This document shows, one piece after another, positions 1 through 11,780 of a stretch of DNA of 64,000 bases. Each line of letters starts with the position of its first letter. The first letter of the stretch is position 1. Location: positions 2,702,001 to 2,766,000 of the forward strand of contig OZ025217.1 of NCBI GenBank assembly GCA_964019055.1. The letters run 5' to 3'. The translations under genes and the position numbers were made by a program. This stretch comes from Anthopleura xanthogrammica. Lineage: Eukaryota; Cnidaria; Anthozoa; Actiniaria; Actiniidae. The notes below the pieces were generated by a model that made no database searches, was not told the origin of the DNA, and was given only the letters and a program-made list of their open reading frames with translations.

Positions 1-182
1 TCACAGCTATCAAAAATAGGGGGACAAAGTTGATCCGAGGGAGGGTGGCACCCCCTGCACCTCTCCTGGCTCCACCCCAGCATTTCAAACTCGCACCCAC
101 TCCCTGCACATCCAAGGCAGGAAAAAAACAGACTCAACTGAGTTAGGAGGGAAAAGAGATCTGTTAATAGTCTAATGTTTAC

Positions 183-2022
183 CTCAATTTTTGTGTTACC
201 AAGATCAACAAAAACAGTGTAGACACCATGTTCCGGCAAAGCCTGTAAAAAAAGAATATAAATAAAGAGAGGGAGAGAGATTGAAAGAACAGCAGAAAGA
301 ACACTATGTTTATATATAATATAAGATTGCTGAAGGCTTTTGTGATGATGAGAACTTAGACTAAAGGGGCTTTTATTTATTAGTGTATGGGGGGGGGGGG
401 GAGGTCAGCAAAATCATCTGTTGTCTATTCCAAATATAACCCAACCCCCCCCCCCCCTTCCTGGTTGGCAAAAATATCATAACCCCCCTATATTTTGCCC
501 AGTTTATTACTAAACCCCTATAAAGCTCCATACAATAGATACATATTGCCGACCCCCCCATACAGTAATAAATGAAAGCTTCCTAAGGTCAAACATTGAA
601 CTTCATATGAGCCGAACCTAATGAGATAAAAGAAGACTGCCTTATTAGAGAGCTTAAGATTCGCATATTTTTCTCCCGCGAACGGCAAACGTTTTCTTCG
701 TTTTCCTGTATTTCACTTTGCAAATTTACCTTTTGCAAACTTTCTTAACAAAAAGAATTTTTATCTTGTTTATCTACGACTTGGAGATTTTTGCAATTCC
801 TTTTTACTAATTTTAAAGAACTTTTCACTGGTCAACTGACGTTTCACGTTTGCCATAAACGGGATTCTTAAACTCTCTATTATCCATTGTTTTCAACAGT
901 ATGGCTAATGTGAAATTCAATGTTTGACCTGAGCCAGTAATACTTTAGTAATGAAACAACTAGCATTAACTTACCTGAGAGTCACTGACTTTAGCACCAA
1001 ACACATTTTTGTAAAGATTTGAAGCCTTGTCTGTTGATTGAGGTATGACAATAGCATCATAATTGATATAAAAATTAAAGTTTCTGTACATGCTATATAT
1101 CATTTTTATTTTTTTCTAATTCACTCATCCCATTTGTTTTATTCAAAAGCTTCAAATTTATGGATACACTGAAACAGCCTCTAGATCTGGGCTGATCTAA
1201 GTCAGGGCATGGCTAACTCACAGATTGAACCCTGAAACAACCTCTGGGCTGATCTAAGTCAGAGCACAGCTAATTCACAGATTCAGGGATTTCACTAGAA
1301 GCCAAGAACCAGCAAACTCTGGCCTCTACTTCCCATATCTGAGATGCTAAGAGCCACCTACTTTTGCTATTCCACATCCCAGTTGTACAACCTCTTCATT
1401 AATACAGCCACCTAAATTAAGTAAACCATTCGCCTACTTGAAACTTGAAATTTTAATGAAATCCCTACAGGCTGATCCCACTGATCAAATTGGAATTTAA
1501 CTTTTTACAAGGGTAAGAAAACCACAGAACCCAGAAGAAAACCTTTCAATCAAGTGAGAAATGAAACAATCTTGAGTCCAGGAATTGAACCAGAGATCCC
1601 TGAGGTGAGAGGGAAGTACATCCAATAAAGAGTGGTTTTCGCATGAGTGGGGAACATATGGTACTGACTAGCAGCACGTACAAGATACAACATGTCATAA
1701 CATTGAAATGGCTTAAATTCCTGTTGTCTTTCAGTAATTCATCCAATTACAACAGTACGACTAAAGTACGACTACAAAATTTTAATCTGCTGTACTGTTT
1801 CCCACTCTTACAAAAGCTGCTCTATCAAAAGAATTGAAAGTGGATTTTACAAACAGTACCGTACCTAAATCTGGAACAGCAATGGCAACATGGTTGAGTT
1901 TCCCCAAACTCCATAACTTGTCACTTGAATCCTAAACAATAATGACAATCCACAAAATGACATAAATTTCAGAGGGGGTGGGGGTGAGTCCAAGGAGTTG
2001 GTTGGATCTGTCTATTAATATT

Positions 2023-2053
<31 letters not shown>

Positions 2054-2588
2054 GGGGTATGTGTATGTCATATGAAATACCTTCAACCTAAATAATATTA
2101 GGTAAGTAAAAAATGTCAAAAATAACTTTGAATTCAAACAGCAATAGCCCTACGGCCCTTTTAAGGCTCCTAACATTACAACAACCGCAACAAATGACTA
2201 CAATCTTAGAAAATCTTAGAGTCAAATATGCTACAAAAGTAGTACGATATATTAATTATTAGTAGACTTTATCATAGTGAATTGTAGGCATAAATGTTTT
2301 TTTTTTTTGCATAAGCTACTTAAATATGCAAATATTTTATAAAATTAAGGAAAATAAAATTTCTTTTCGACAATCTTACCGTTGACAATCGATGTGTCGT
2401 AGAAATACATCGCAAACTCTACAAATAAACAAACCAGCCGTCAATATTTGCTATGGAAATATCAAATTGATAAATAATTTCAATGCAAATACCTTAAATG
2501 TAGAGTTTTGGGTCGTTATTCGAGCCAGAAGCCCAGTATTTTGAGTGAATAATGCTCTACGTGCAAAACCAAACGTTCGAGAAGCCAT
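183..2588 (-). CDS. MCEE: Methylmalonyl-CoA epimerase (partial, 3' end off the left edge)
   Basis: Five exons: 2588-2493, 2418-2380, 1931-1865, 1030-975 and 242-183, each with GT-AG borders and compatible phase, giving the first 106 residues. Residues 1-32 are basic and Ser/Thr-rich (starts MASRTFGFARRALF), consistent with a mitochondrial presequence. The vicinal-oxygen-chelate fold begins at KLNHVAIAVPDL, whose His is the family's first metal ligand, then LYKNVFGAKVSDSQ and ALPEHGVYTVFVDLGNTKIE, all typical of MCEE. The enzyme interconverts D- and L-methylmalonyl-CoA in mitochondrial propionate catabolism. The remaining C-terminal part, with the later metal ligands, must lie left of base 183. 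The intron between exons 3 and 4 carries a 57-bp repeat pair, a SINE-like tail and a foldback element. Identification is firm; the start is the only in-frame ATG seen before the presequence. Confidence 0.9.
1168..1290. repeat. 57-bp tandem unit, two copies
   Basis: The core 'gggcatggctaactcaca' recurs with a 57-bp offset (about 1205 and 1262). The same unit occurs at 44.5, 60.1 and 62.2 kb. It lies in an MCEE intron and is followed at about 1480 by SINE-like sequence. Confidence 0.8.
1480..1612 (-). mobile_element. tRNA-derived SINE-like fragment
   Basis: On the minus strand this contains GGTTCAATTCC, close to the RNA polymerase III B box (GGTTCGANTCC), near 1583-1593. A body ending in 'aaattccaatttgatc' follows; that end is shared with sequence next to 57-bp units at 44.6 and 60.2 kb. 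The head seems cut by the adjacent foldback element. Confidence 0.45.
1635..1830. mobile_element. Foldback MITE, family 2 copy A
   Basis: It shares 'cataacattgaaatggctt', 'cagtaattcatcca' and 'gtactgac' blocks with 27905-28110 and, in the opposite orientation, with 49430-49880. The ends are imperfect inverted repeats (gagtgggaaacat near one end, tttcccactc near the other). It lies in an MCEE intron. Confidence 0.65.
2017..2058. repeat. (GT)n followed by poly-G tract
   Basis: A short run of gt dinucleotides followed by an uninterrupted G run of about 20, in an MCEE intron. Confidence 0.85.
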
Positions 2589-3279
2589 TTTTCCCCTGAC
2601 ACTCCAAAGAGACTGGTCACTAGAGTCCTAAGACAGGGTCAAAGGTCAAGGCGAACATTTTCTTTGGTGCTCAAGGGTGTGGTGTGCACCACATTGAAAT
2701 GTTTCGTAATGTCCTTTATAATTTTTTTAATGCATGCATAACTGTAATTTGCTCTGCATCATTAGGCACGCTAGTTATTATCATGCAAACAAAATTATAT
2801 GTTTTCATGCTTTCTAGCTCAATTTTTGGGACAAAAATTAGAAAAACATTCATTCACTGTAGCTCAAAAAATAAAATAAGTCATTCAAGAGGAACAAGAC
2901 AAGAGTAGTTCGGATGTCTTTTAATTGAAAATTAAAGTGAATAGTACGGTGAAAATATTTACACGTCTTCAAGGAAATTTGAAGAGGGAAAAGTATATAA
3001 ATATGGAGAGCCTATTTATTGCTATTTTAGATATCCTGAGAAAACAGAAGAAGCCGATGATGTATTAATGAGAAATGCAGTGTAAGAATTTTAAAAACCT
3101 CTGAGCCGTTTATCTGTATTTACATTTCTTTTTTTTCCACACGCTTTGAAGCTCAGAGTACAGGCGTTCAATTCGATTCACTCGAACCCTAAAATCAACA
3201 AGAATTTTGCTTTGTTGAATAAAAATTAAAGTTTCTATGTACAAGCAAGTACTACAAATAGTTCAAACTCGAGGTTGTT
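2589..3279. other. Intergenic, MCEE start to H1 stop
   Basis: AT-rich with no supported coding sequence. It should hold the MCEE promoter and the H1 3' UTR. I see no canonical metazoan histone 3' stem-loop just downstream of the H1 stop. Confidence 0.6.
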
Positions 3280-4050
3280 CTAGCTCTTCTGGCTTTTCTT
3301 TGTGGTGGTTTTCTTTGTCTTTGCGGGTTTTGCCGCTTCGGCAGTTTTCTTGGGTTTGCTTTTTGTTGTCACAGTTTTTCCACTTGCCGTCTTTTTAACA
3401 GTTTTCTTTGCCTTTTCAGCACTAGAAGTGACTTTCTTTGTCGACTTCTTGATGGTTGTCTTCTTAGGGCTTTTTGAAGTATCTTTACTCGATTCTTTCT
3501 TGGGCTTTGTTGTCTTTGCCTTCGTTGACTTTTTGGAATCAGTTTTTTTAACTCCCTCTTTCGATGACTTTGCTTTCTTGTTTTTCTCACTTTTGCCACT
3601 GTCTGCCTTTGCTGTGGTTTTCTTTGCTTTTTTAGGCTTGGAAGCTTTCTCTGTATCGCTGTTGCTGCTTGGGTCTTCATTCTCTTTTCCTTCTTTGGAC
3701 TTCTTCTTTTCCAGCTTCATTTTCTCTGCTTTGAGTTTCAATTTTTTGGCTTTTTCTTCTTCTTTCTTCACGGCTTGAGAGAGCTTAAACGACCCGCTTG
3801 CTCCTTTGCCTTTCGTCTGAATAATTCTTTCACTCAAAACTCCTTTTCTCAGAGCAAGTTTCACATGGCTTTCAGCCAAGTCTCCAACAGGAAAGTTAGC
3901 CACGATATACTTCACCACAGCTTGTCTGGAAGAGCCACTTCTTTCGTTCAAAACCTTAAGCGCTTCTTCAACCATAGAACTATATTTGGGGTGAGCTGAT
4001 TTTGAAGCTTTGACGCCAACATTCGAAGCAATATCTCCCATAACTGCCAT
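3280..4050 (-). CDS. Linker histone H1
   Basis: A single-exon 256-aa protein. Residues about 20-90 form the H1/H5 winged-helix globular domain (HPKYSSMVEEALKVLNER, GSSRQAVVKYIVANF, then LALRKGVLSERIIQTKGKG and the GSFKLS end). Residues about 95-256 are a Lys/Ala/Ser/Thr-rich tail with many KK, TKK, SPKK-like and SSK steps, as in H1 C-terminal domains that bind linker DNA and compact chromatin. It is longer than many somatic H1s (about 200 aa). It is intronless, as usual for histone genes, but no core histone gene lies nearby. The start at 4050 gives MAVMGD before the globular domain; a second Met three codons in is also possible. Long open frames on the opposite strand are shadows of the biased tail codons. 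Confidence 0.95.
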   Translation of the reverse strand: MAVMGDIASNVGVKASKSAHPKYSSMVEEALKVLNERSGSSRQAVVKYIVANFPVGDLAESHVKLALRKGVLSERIIQTKGKGASGSFKLSQAVKKEEEKAKKLKLKAEKMKLEKKKSKEGKENEDPSSNSDTEKASKPKKAKKTTAKADSGKSEKNKKAKSSKEGVKKTDSKKSTKAKTTKPKKESSKDTSKSPKKTTIKKSTKKVTSSAEKAKKTVKKTASGKTVTTKSKPKKTAEAAKPAKTKKTTTKKSQKS

Positions 4051-6054
4051 CTTTCAACTTTAAGAAACGAGGTATTTGGTCGAGTGAAATATCTTGAACC
4101 GAGCGTACGATGCCTTGAAAATATCACTGATCATTGTATAGTGTTGCCTTGAATTTATACTCCAAGGCAGAAGCGCATTTCGTAATTTCACAAAATTCCA
4201 GTATGAATGGTCGGCTTTAAAAAACATGGTTTTAGTACTGAGAATGCATATTAATTACAATGGCTGTGACTGGTCTGAAAAAAACAATGATATAAAGCAT
4301 GCTAATAGACTCGACAAAAATGTCCCACTCTTGGTATTAGGCTTTACTAGTATGAATGCGCCTCCCTCAAGTGTCAACATTTTAATTTTCAGTCCTTCGA
4401 GGATAGAAATGGCGCAATGCTAATCAAAACAAGCCAAGAAGAATGGTGATTCAATATCCCCTGGATGAATGCGCGCAATACTTGTGTTTATACGTGCAAG
4501 TTAAGCCAACGAAGAATTCGATAATATGCGGTGGTTTTTATGAATAGTAGGAGTAATGATGTATATACTTCTACTGCAGACATTTCATAACCTGCGCTTA
4601 ACTCTTAGAATCTAGTGCTAAATGTTGGCTTCTTAACTTTCTTTCTTCCCTTCCAAACATCCTTACTTCATGTTTTCATTCATCCATTCATTCATTCTGT
4701 CTTTCATTCATTCTGTCTTTCATTCATTCATTCATTTTTTCCTTCATTTTTTTCCTTTTCATTTCTTTCATTTTTCTCATAAATTGACTCTTTCTGCACA
4801 TCGAATCATTTTATGTTCGATAGGACAGTTGGGTTTATATATCAGCGGTCTCAGTTGTAATAGATTAAACTTGACCCTTGGGCCAGTGCACTATTAATAT
4901 TCTTATTGATCTTTATTGCGGTATCTTTTTCTGAATAGTCTCCAAAAGTAAAAGTGAATTAATACTGTTGTTCAAAATATTGTTTAAATTCAAACTAATA
5001 TATATTGACAATTAACATTGTTGCGCACTCTTTACATGCGTCATCGCGGTAAAAATATATCGTCCTGTGTAAGATACATGTTATGGAAAACAACGTTCGC
5101 GCGCGAAAATTTCTCACTAAAATAACTGATGGCTGACTCAGTGCTAAAAATAAAAAAAATGAAGGCATGCGGACTGAGAAACTCACCCTCTCTCACTGAT
5201 AGGAGCTGAGCAAGTGTTCGTTTCTTTTCAGTAAATTTTCGGGGGTTTTCTTACAGCTCTTTTTATATTTCTGACACGTGAAGTTTTCTTGTAATTTGGA
5301 TTTCATCCATCAAGTGTATAACAGTCAGAGTTAGAATTTTTTTGGTTGAAAGAAGCCACAAATACAAGTGTCAAGTCAGTAGCGTAGCGTTGGGTGGGGT
5401 ACGAAGGGACACGTGCCCCCAAAAGATTTTGGTAATTAGGTAATTGTTTGTTTGTTTATTGTTTTTTTTAACCTCAGTTTTCCTTACTTTCTTAATGTGG
5501 GTACCCACAATTATTGCAGCGATTTTGGTCATTTTATCTTATTTGCGTATGCAGAGCACCCCCCCCCCCCCCCAGATCGAAGGTCCTCGCTACACCCCTG
5601 TGTCAAGTAATAAAGAAAAGAAACTATAAAAGACAATTTCTTTCAGTATATGATAGTGAATTGCCAAATTTATGTACACTGACAAGTGAAGATAATAAAA
5701 ATGCTCGGTATAGCTGCAGACTGAAAGGAAGTCGAAAATTCAATTTATTTCTGTACATTGGATGGACCTTTTGACACATAATTTAGAAGGTAGTAAGGAA
5801 AGAATAAAGTACATAAAATATTGCTAATAATTCAACAATATTTTAACATTAATTTGCTTTATAACCTTCCAGTGGCAAGACAAATTAATGTTGAACACTA
5901 TTTTATCATTATTATTACTAAACATTTTTTAGGTACTGACAGCGACTATACACATTTATAGTTTTAGTGCCTTTTTCACTTTTGAAACAGCATATAAAAA
6001 TATGAAAGAAAAACCTCTCGAATTGAAGGGGAAAACCGACATACTCTACATGCG
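4051..6054. other. Intergenic, no gene seen
   Basis: Contains a (TTCA)n-type microsatellite at about 4675-4770 and a poly-C tract near 5558. Short open frames here have neither a recognisable domain nor a splice pattern. Confidence 0.6.
4154..4159 (-). promoter_or_regulatory. Candidate TATA box of H1
   Basis: TATAAA on the minus strand about 105 bp upstream of the H1 ATG. The position is plausible for a short 5' UTR; support is motif only. Confidence 0.4.
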
Positions 6055-6084
6055 ATGCAAAGTCTCCCATCCTCCTATTTCCTA

Positions 6085-6570
6085 ACCAATCCATTCACTA
6101 ACCAAATCACCCATCCATCCATCTATCCAATCCATCCATCCATCCAACCACCTATCCATCCATCCATCTGTCCACCCACCCATCCATCCATCCGTCTGTC
6201 CATCCATCCATCCAATCCATCCATCCATCCATCCATCCAACCACCTATCCATCCATCTGTTCACTCACCCTCCATTCATCTGTCCGTCCATCCATCCATT
6301 CAATCCATTCATGCATGCATCCATCCATCCATCTGTCCATCCATCCATCCTTCCATCTGCCAACCAACCAACCAAACCTACCCAGCCATCCAACAACCAA
6401 ACCACCCATTAGTCCATGATTCAACGTACCATCAATCCATCCAAGAAATAAAAGCTGTCAAAAAGAAAGAATAGATGGATAAAGTGATTGAAGGATGGAT
6501 GGCATGACGTTGGTAAGTTGTTTGGTAGACAGGTGGATCAAAGGATGGATGGTTGGGTGGAATCCAAACC
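6085..6570. repeat. (CCAT)n tetranucleotide microsatellite
   Basis: Long degenerate ccat/atcc array, 6085-6445, followed by a reverse-orientation gatg/ggat tail to about 6570. Long apparent open frames on both strands (for example 6055-6474) come from the repeat. Confidence 0.9.
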
Positions 6571-6740
6571 GATTTTTCAATGACTAGGGTTACATGGAGG
6601 GTTTTCACTTTACATTCCCTTCTTATCAATGGCTCTTTCAAACAGAACAAAACAAACTGAAATACATGCGTATGTAACAGCACAGTTTTTGGCTTCTTTC
6701 CTTTCTTCCTTTAAAAAGACAGCACCTTCTTGTCGTAGCT

Positions 6741-8928
6741 TTACATGTGCTCTGGGCCTGATGTTAAGTGCCTTATATGGAAATTCACCACATACTCTGC
6801 ATTGGTTCTCTGGACAGATATTGCAAATGGATCATGTGGATGAAAGGTAAATGCCACAAGTCGGCGTGCAGTGGGTGGGGTGGGTCTACCTAAGAAACCA
6901 GCATGAATCTTGAACTTTAGAAGACCAGAATCCCTTGAATAAAACCTAAAAGAAAACAAAATTAAGATACTCAATGATGCTCTGCAATTTTGGAGCCACT
7001 TATATAGAGGTTTTGCAACATTACATGCTGGCACCCCTAATACAGCTTGGGCCGCCTGTGGTTAGATAGCAGAACAATGCTCCTTTCCATAGTCTTCCCA
7101 CAATCCCTTATGATACCAGCGTGAGCTCGAGGTCAGGGTAAAATTTGCATATTCTTAATACATTCTTATGCAAATTTCACCCTGACCTTGAGCTCACACT
7201 GGGATCATAAGGGATTGTGGGAAGACTACGGAAAGGAGCATAAAATCTCTCTCCTCTCAGGAATTGAATTCTTTTTCATGTAAAACATTTGTATTGTTCC
7301 TGTCATGCGACATGGCTGCCATCACATGATGGTGCAAAACCTCTATTAGGTTGTAAAGCTGGGATGGGGGGTGGGAGGTCTAACAAAATTTTCCACCCCC
7401 AACCCCACTGTAACTTATCTTAGCCAAATTATGCCATACAGAAGTGTAACTTAGAACATGAAGCACGATTGTCTTACCTAATGGGGTGGTCTCCACATGC
7501 CTTTGGTCTTTCCATGACAGACACCCACTTGTCATCATAGCTAAAGAGAGACAAATCCAAGTATGGGCTACTGCTGTATGACTGTGAACTGATTGGCAGC
7601 TGAGCCAAAAGCCGTTTGACTGCTTCAGTATGACCACCATATTTTGCATTGATAATAGTGTGTTTAAACCGCCGCTGAATCTGACGTGCATATATGTTAC
7701 TTGATGCAGAACATGTAAATTGGGCAGGAGAATGTAGTATGGCGTTACGGAAAGAATCACAAAATTGTTCAAATAACTCCAAGAGCTTTTCTGAGGTATT
7801 CTCAAAGATAGCTAGCACTTGCGTTGATTCCATATTATAGAGAACAAAGAATGATGGTTGAGAATTGGGATCGGCAACTCTCAAAGTGACAACATCCTCA
7901 CTTGCATACTTTATGAGAACAGTTGTTTCATCTAGTAACTGCATTTTCCACATGCGCAGCAAGCGAAACTGCTCAAAATGCTGGAAAAACCTGCGCATCG
8001 CTTCAGGCGAGCCCTCCCTTTGGGCGCACCAATACAAATGTGCCATTAGTCTATGCTTTAATCCATTAATGCATGTCTCTCTGTACGGCCTGGGAGGATG
8101 ACCATTTTCTGTCTCAGTACTCATTGAGGCTGCCAAAATAAGCTCGTCATCTTCCTGGCAAAACCTACCAATTGATCTGACCTCTATAAATTTCCCATCT
8201 TTAGTGACCTGGAAAATGTGAATGGTTTGCTGCTGTACTGACAGAATGGCCAGTAGGTCCCGGTACAAATACAGACCCTGGTTGTGACTAAGAAAGATTT
8301 TATCACACTTAAAAGATCTTGAATCACTCAAACAACCGTTACATAGATCAACAATGTGGATAGTGTAATCCTCTAATGGAGATCTCGGATTTGGTGAGAC
8401 TGATTCATTGTTGCGGTAAATGTCAAAGAAATAAGGATGAGGATCCTCTGGGACATACGACGCAGATCCCACAATGACGTAACGACCATCATCTGTGAAT
8501 AAACTGCATTCTCTATTTAAGTGTTCGCCATTAGTAGCTACTGTTACTACTGCAGTCTGCTTGAAGAATTTTCCAAAAAGCTGTCTTCTAGCAGCGGCGG
8601 GATCACTGTCTTCCTTGGCAAGACCATGAAGTAATTCCTCTGCAGCGCTAGGTCCTTGAAACTCGTAAACTTCAATGGAACTTTGATCGAGGGAAAAAGC
8701 AACAAAGTACCTTCCATCTGGTGAAAATTTTCTCAAAAAGCAAGGGGGTTTCTCCACGTTCACAATGGTAAAATTCGGGAATATATTTTGTGTGAACCCG
8801 CGTCCCCGGTGCCAGTGACAGCCTGACCTTGGAATATGAGTTTCTCTCTGCTTCAGTTTCCATACAATGTTCTGGTTAATAACCCTTCTGGGCTTAAAAT
8901 GCATCTCACCTTGATCATAGTGATTCAT
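6741..8928 (-). CDS. DET1: DET1 homologue
   Basis: Two exons, 8928-7478 and 6945-6741, split after the AG of an Arg codon and rejoined in phase. They give 551 aa (vertebrate DET1 is about 550). Recognised blocks are [90 protein letters not shown] and, in exon 2, [11 protein letters not shown] and [16 protein letters not shown] at the C terminus. DET1 is the substrate-side adaptor of the DDB1-CUL4-COP1 E3 ubiquitin ligase, in the nucleus. The intron holds a near-perfect foldback element (7077-7241). It diverges from KRTCAP2 with only 163 bp between start codons. Confidence 0.97.
7077..7241. mobile_element. Foldback MITE in the DET1 intron
   Basis: Arms 7077-7150 and 7168-7241 are inverted repeats of 74 bp with only a handful of mismatches and a 17-bp loop. 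Both ends read atgctccttt when each arm is read inward. No protein is encoded. Confidence 0.9.
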
Positions 8929-9091
8929 TTGTTCGCATTAACGCTATAAAGCTTTGCACTCTTGCAGAGATCTTTCAAACGCGGCCGCCATTTTGATACA
9001 TACGGGACATCAGAAGCGAAAAATGACCGTCAGAAGACTGGGTCGAGAGCTGAGGTGGCCTTCTCTGGCTTTTCTTTTCTTTAGCAACAAC
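8929..9091. promoter_or_regulatory. Bidirectional promoter DET1 / KRTCAP2
   Basis: Only 163 bp separate the two divergent start codons, so both promoters and 5' UTRs must fit here or overlap the genes. It includes GCGGCCGCCATTTTG at about 8981-8995, matching the YY1 consensus (reverse AAGATGGCGGC), an element common in TATA-less housekeeping promoters. No TATA box seen. Confidence 0.7.
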
Positions 9092-11179
9092 ATGGGTAAG
9101 AATTACCTTCAATTTATTCCCCTTTTTACGGAGAAATAACACCGCGATCTCGCTAATATTCACAAATTTTATTAATAACAGCTATTCCTACCGCTGCGTC
9201 GTTTCTTTTTGCCTCTACCCTGACGGTCGTTATTTTTGCGGCGATGCAAATGTTCAAGACCAACTTGGGTTCGAGTGAATGGATGACCATCTTGGGAGGA
9301 TTTGCTGGCTCACAACTTTTTGTTTTTCTTCTTACTGTATCCTTTTGAGTAGCTGTATAACAGAAACTCCAAATCTAGGTTTATATGGAGGTAGTTTACA
9401 GTGCTGAAATATATTACCATTATTATTATTATTTTATTCTTTAATTATCTTTACAAATCAGACAAAGGGCCTTAGTATAAATATTGATATTTTTATGACT
9501 TTTTGCCATCTAATCTTACTATTCTTTCAACTTTAAGATAAATTGAAACATAAAAGAGAAATATGTCGTATTTGCAGGGTTATTAATAAGATAAGAGTTA
9601 CAGTATAGTAGCTCAGTAATTTTTTTTGCAAAATTTTCTTAACTTTACAAAAGGCTGTGGGTAATCTTGAAACTTCCCTCTTTGGAAAAAACTTTCAAAC
9701 TAAGCTTTTCCCAGAAGGTAAGAACATATTAAAAAAAAGAATAGATTAAAGATATCTTATCAACTTCAATGAAGTACAGGTATTCACTACAAATGCTCAA
9801 ATATCACGTTCTGATTGGCTATTTGGCCATGGTAAATAATGCGCCTAGAGTATCAATGTGAGTCCCTTGTGGGTGTTCGGCTAAGGGATGGGGTGGGCCC
9901 CGAGCAGGGAAGAAGACCTCACAATTTACTATAAAATAAGATTGGTTAAACGATCAAACTTCCTGCCTAGGGATACATGTTTACTATGAAATCCCCACCA
10001 CTTGCTCAAATATCCCCCACAGGACTTACATGGATAGGTGATGCATAAGTGTTTATTTACATGTATGTAACTGTCCCTCCAAATTGAAGAAATCAGAGCC
10101 AACCCTTATGTGAAAATTATGTTGAAAGTTAGAAAGTTGCAAAGTTAGAAAGTTGCAAACATTATCTGAAGGTAGTTTGGGAAAAGATATTTGGCAAGTG
10201 AAAAGGGTTTGCTAGACATTTTAGATACAATGCACATACAAATGTAACCGTGGTAAATAAAAGGACATACCGATAAAGTGACGAATTGCTTGAGCATGGA
10301 GCCAACACACGCGCTTGAAACAGTTTTTCTTTTAAACTTTTTCTTCGTTTTTGGCTCTTTTATTTGACTTTTTTTATGGGAAAAAACTAATTTTCCAATA
10401 ATTTAGCACTTATTTACTATGATATGACGTCAAAAGTTGCTATTGTCTGAGTTGGAACCATGAATTTATGACAAAACTATTGATGTTTTTTTTTTGCAGT
10501 TCTGGCCTGCCTTGGAGTGGCTATGTTTGCTTCAGGTCTTGTTCATAGGGTTTGTGTAACAACATGGTAAGTTTATTACTGTGATATTTTAATAATAAAT
10601 GCAGTACCAATCCATGTAAACAAGTGTTTTGGTATTGGGAAAAGACTTGGGATAAGGGCCACTTGGCTAATCAACGAAGTGAGCTGTGTGCACCAGACAC
10701 CTGGACAGGAGAAAATTTAAAGGGGGTATGGTCATCAGAACTTGTAATGCAAATGGTGTATTATTATAAGCACATTATGTTTTATTATTAACTTAATTAA
10801 GGTCTGTTTGGCAAATAAGATATTGGGTATAACTTCATGTAGAGAACACAGTGTATGAAATTCAATAGAAACCTATTGTATTCTGTGTTAGCTTCGTTCT
10901 ATTGTGTAACTTGGAGTCTTTTGTTATGGCTATTGAATTACATTGACTGTGGCTCCTTCTATTAGCAACAAAACATAAAACATGAAGCCTAAAAGTTATT
11001 TTTTCATACATTTATAGGGGTTATCCCTCACTAAAGGAAAAAATGCTCTTTTGGTCTTTTTCAGCTTTCTTTTTTCCATTGGATTGTTGTACTACATGAA
11101 TAGGATTGCCGCCTCAACCCATGCACCTGTCATGACCAAGCCAACTCAGCCAATCTCCAAAGGAAAGAAAAGCCACTAA
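9092..11179 (+). CDS. KRTCAP2: KRTCAP2, oligosaccharyltransferase accessory subunit
   Basis: Five coding exons: 9092-9095, 9182-9336, 9654-9717, 10500-10566 and 11065-11179, all GT-AG and in phase, 134 aa (human 136). The first coding exon holds only ATGG, so the protein would be missed without splicing. Family signatures: FAAMQMF, SSEWMTILGGFAGSQLFVFL, AVGNLETSLFGKNFQ with KLFPE, MFASGLVHRVCVTTC and FSIGLLYYMN. Three to four hydrophobic segments and a basic C terminus (KGKKSH) fit the small multi-pass ER membrane protein that supports the STT3A oligosaccharyltransferase complex in co-translational N-glycosylation. A possible polyadenylation signal lies at about 11245. Probably shares its promoter with DET1. 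Confidence 0.95.
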
Positions 11180-11392
11180 AATGGAAGTCCAAAATCTACA
11201 TTTATTACTTGTAAACCATCAGATTTATACTTATTGAAATTTAAATTAAAGCTTTTCAAAAAAAAGTTTTGCATCTTTTTAAAAAATTCCTTTATTCATC
11301 CTTGAATATTAAAACAATTTTTTTTAGTTCTATAAATGTATAACAAATAAATTGCTTGCATTATAGGCACAAAGGATCCATGCAAAATATGT

Positions 11393-11681
11393 ACACTGTA
11401 TACAGCTATTTCAAAAAAGGTTGATGAAGGTTTTGTTGCATGTTGCATACCAAGTCCGAAATGCAGTATGGGTGATGGTAATCCAATCAGCAAAAGGTCA
11501 CAACAATATGTTATTTCACCAAATTTTTTCTGCAGGTGTTTTCAGCATATTTTCTTCTGACATTATTTACATATTATGAATATAACATATTTCAAGCTTG
11601 GTAAGCAACATGCAGCGTGCAACAAGCAACATGCAAAAAAACCTTCACCAACCTTTTTTTGATATAGCTGTCTATAATGTC
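11393..11681. mobile_element. Foldback element between KRTCAP2 and CatSper2
   Basis: Arms about 11393-11455 and 11597-11681 are inverted repeats carrying 'gctatttcaaaaaaggttg', 'aaggttttgttgcatgttgca' and 'cttggta' blocks. A truncated relative lies at 38765-38880. Confidence 0.75.
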
Positions 11682-11780
11682 TGGTGTGAGTTTCAGGGTT
11701 TTGGTGTAACACATGGTTGCCTATGACTAAAGAAAGCAAGGAAACCTTGCAGACTGAAGGTAGTTTGATTTTCGGAACTT

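Noticed and set aside
3302..3778. 158-aa open frame opposite histone H1
   Set aside because: Phe/Leu/Ser-rich antisense reading of the Lys-rich H1 tail.
6055..6474. 139-aa His/Pro/Ser-rich frame
   Set aside because: Translation of the CCAT microsatellite; 6082-6264 on the other strand is the same repeat.
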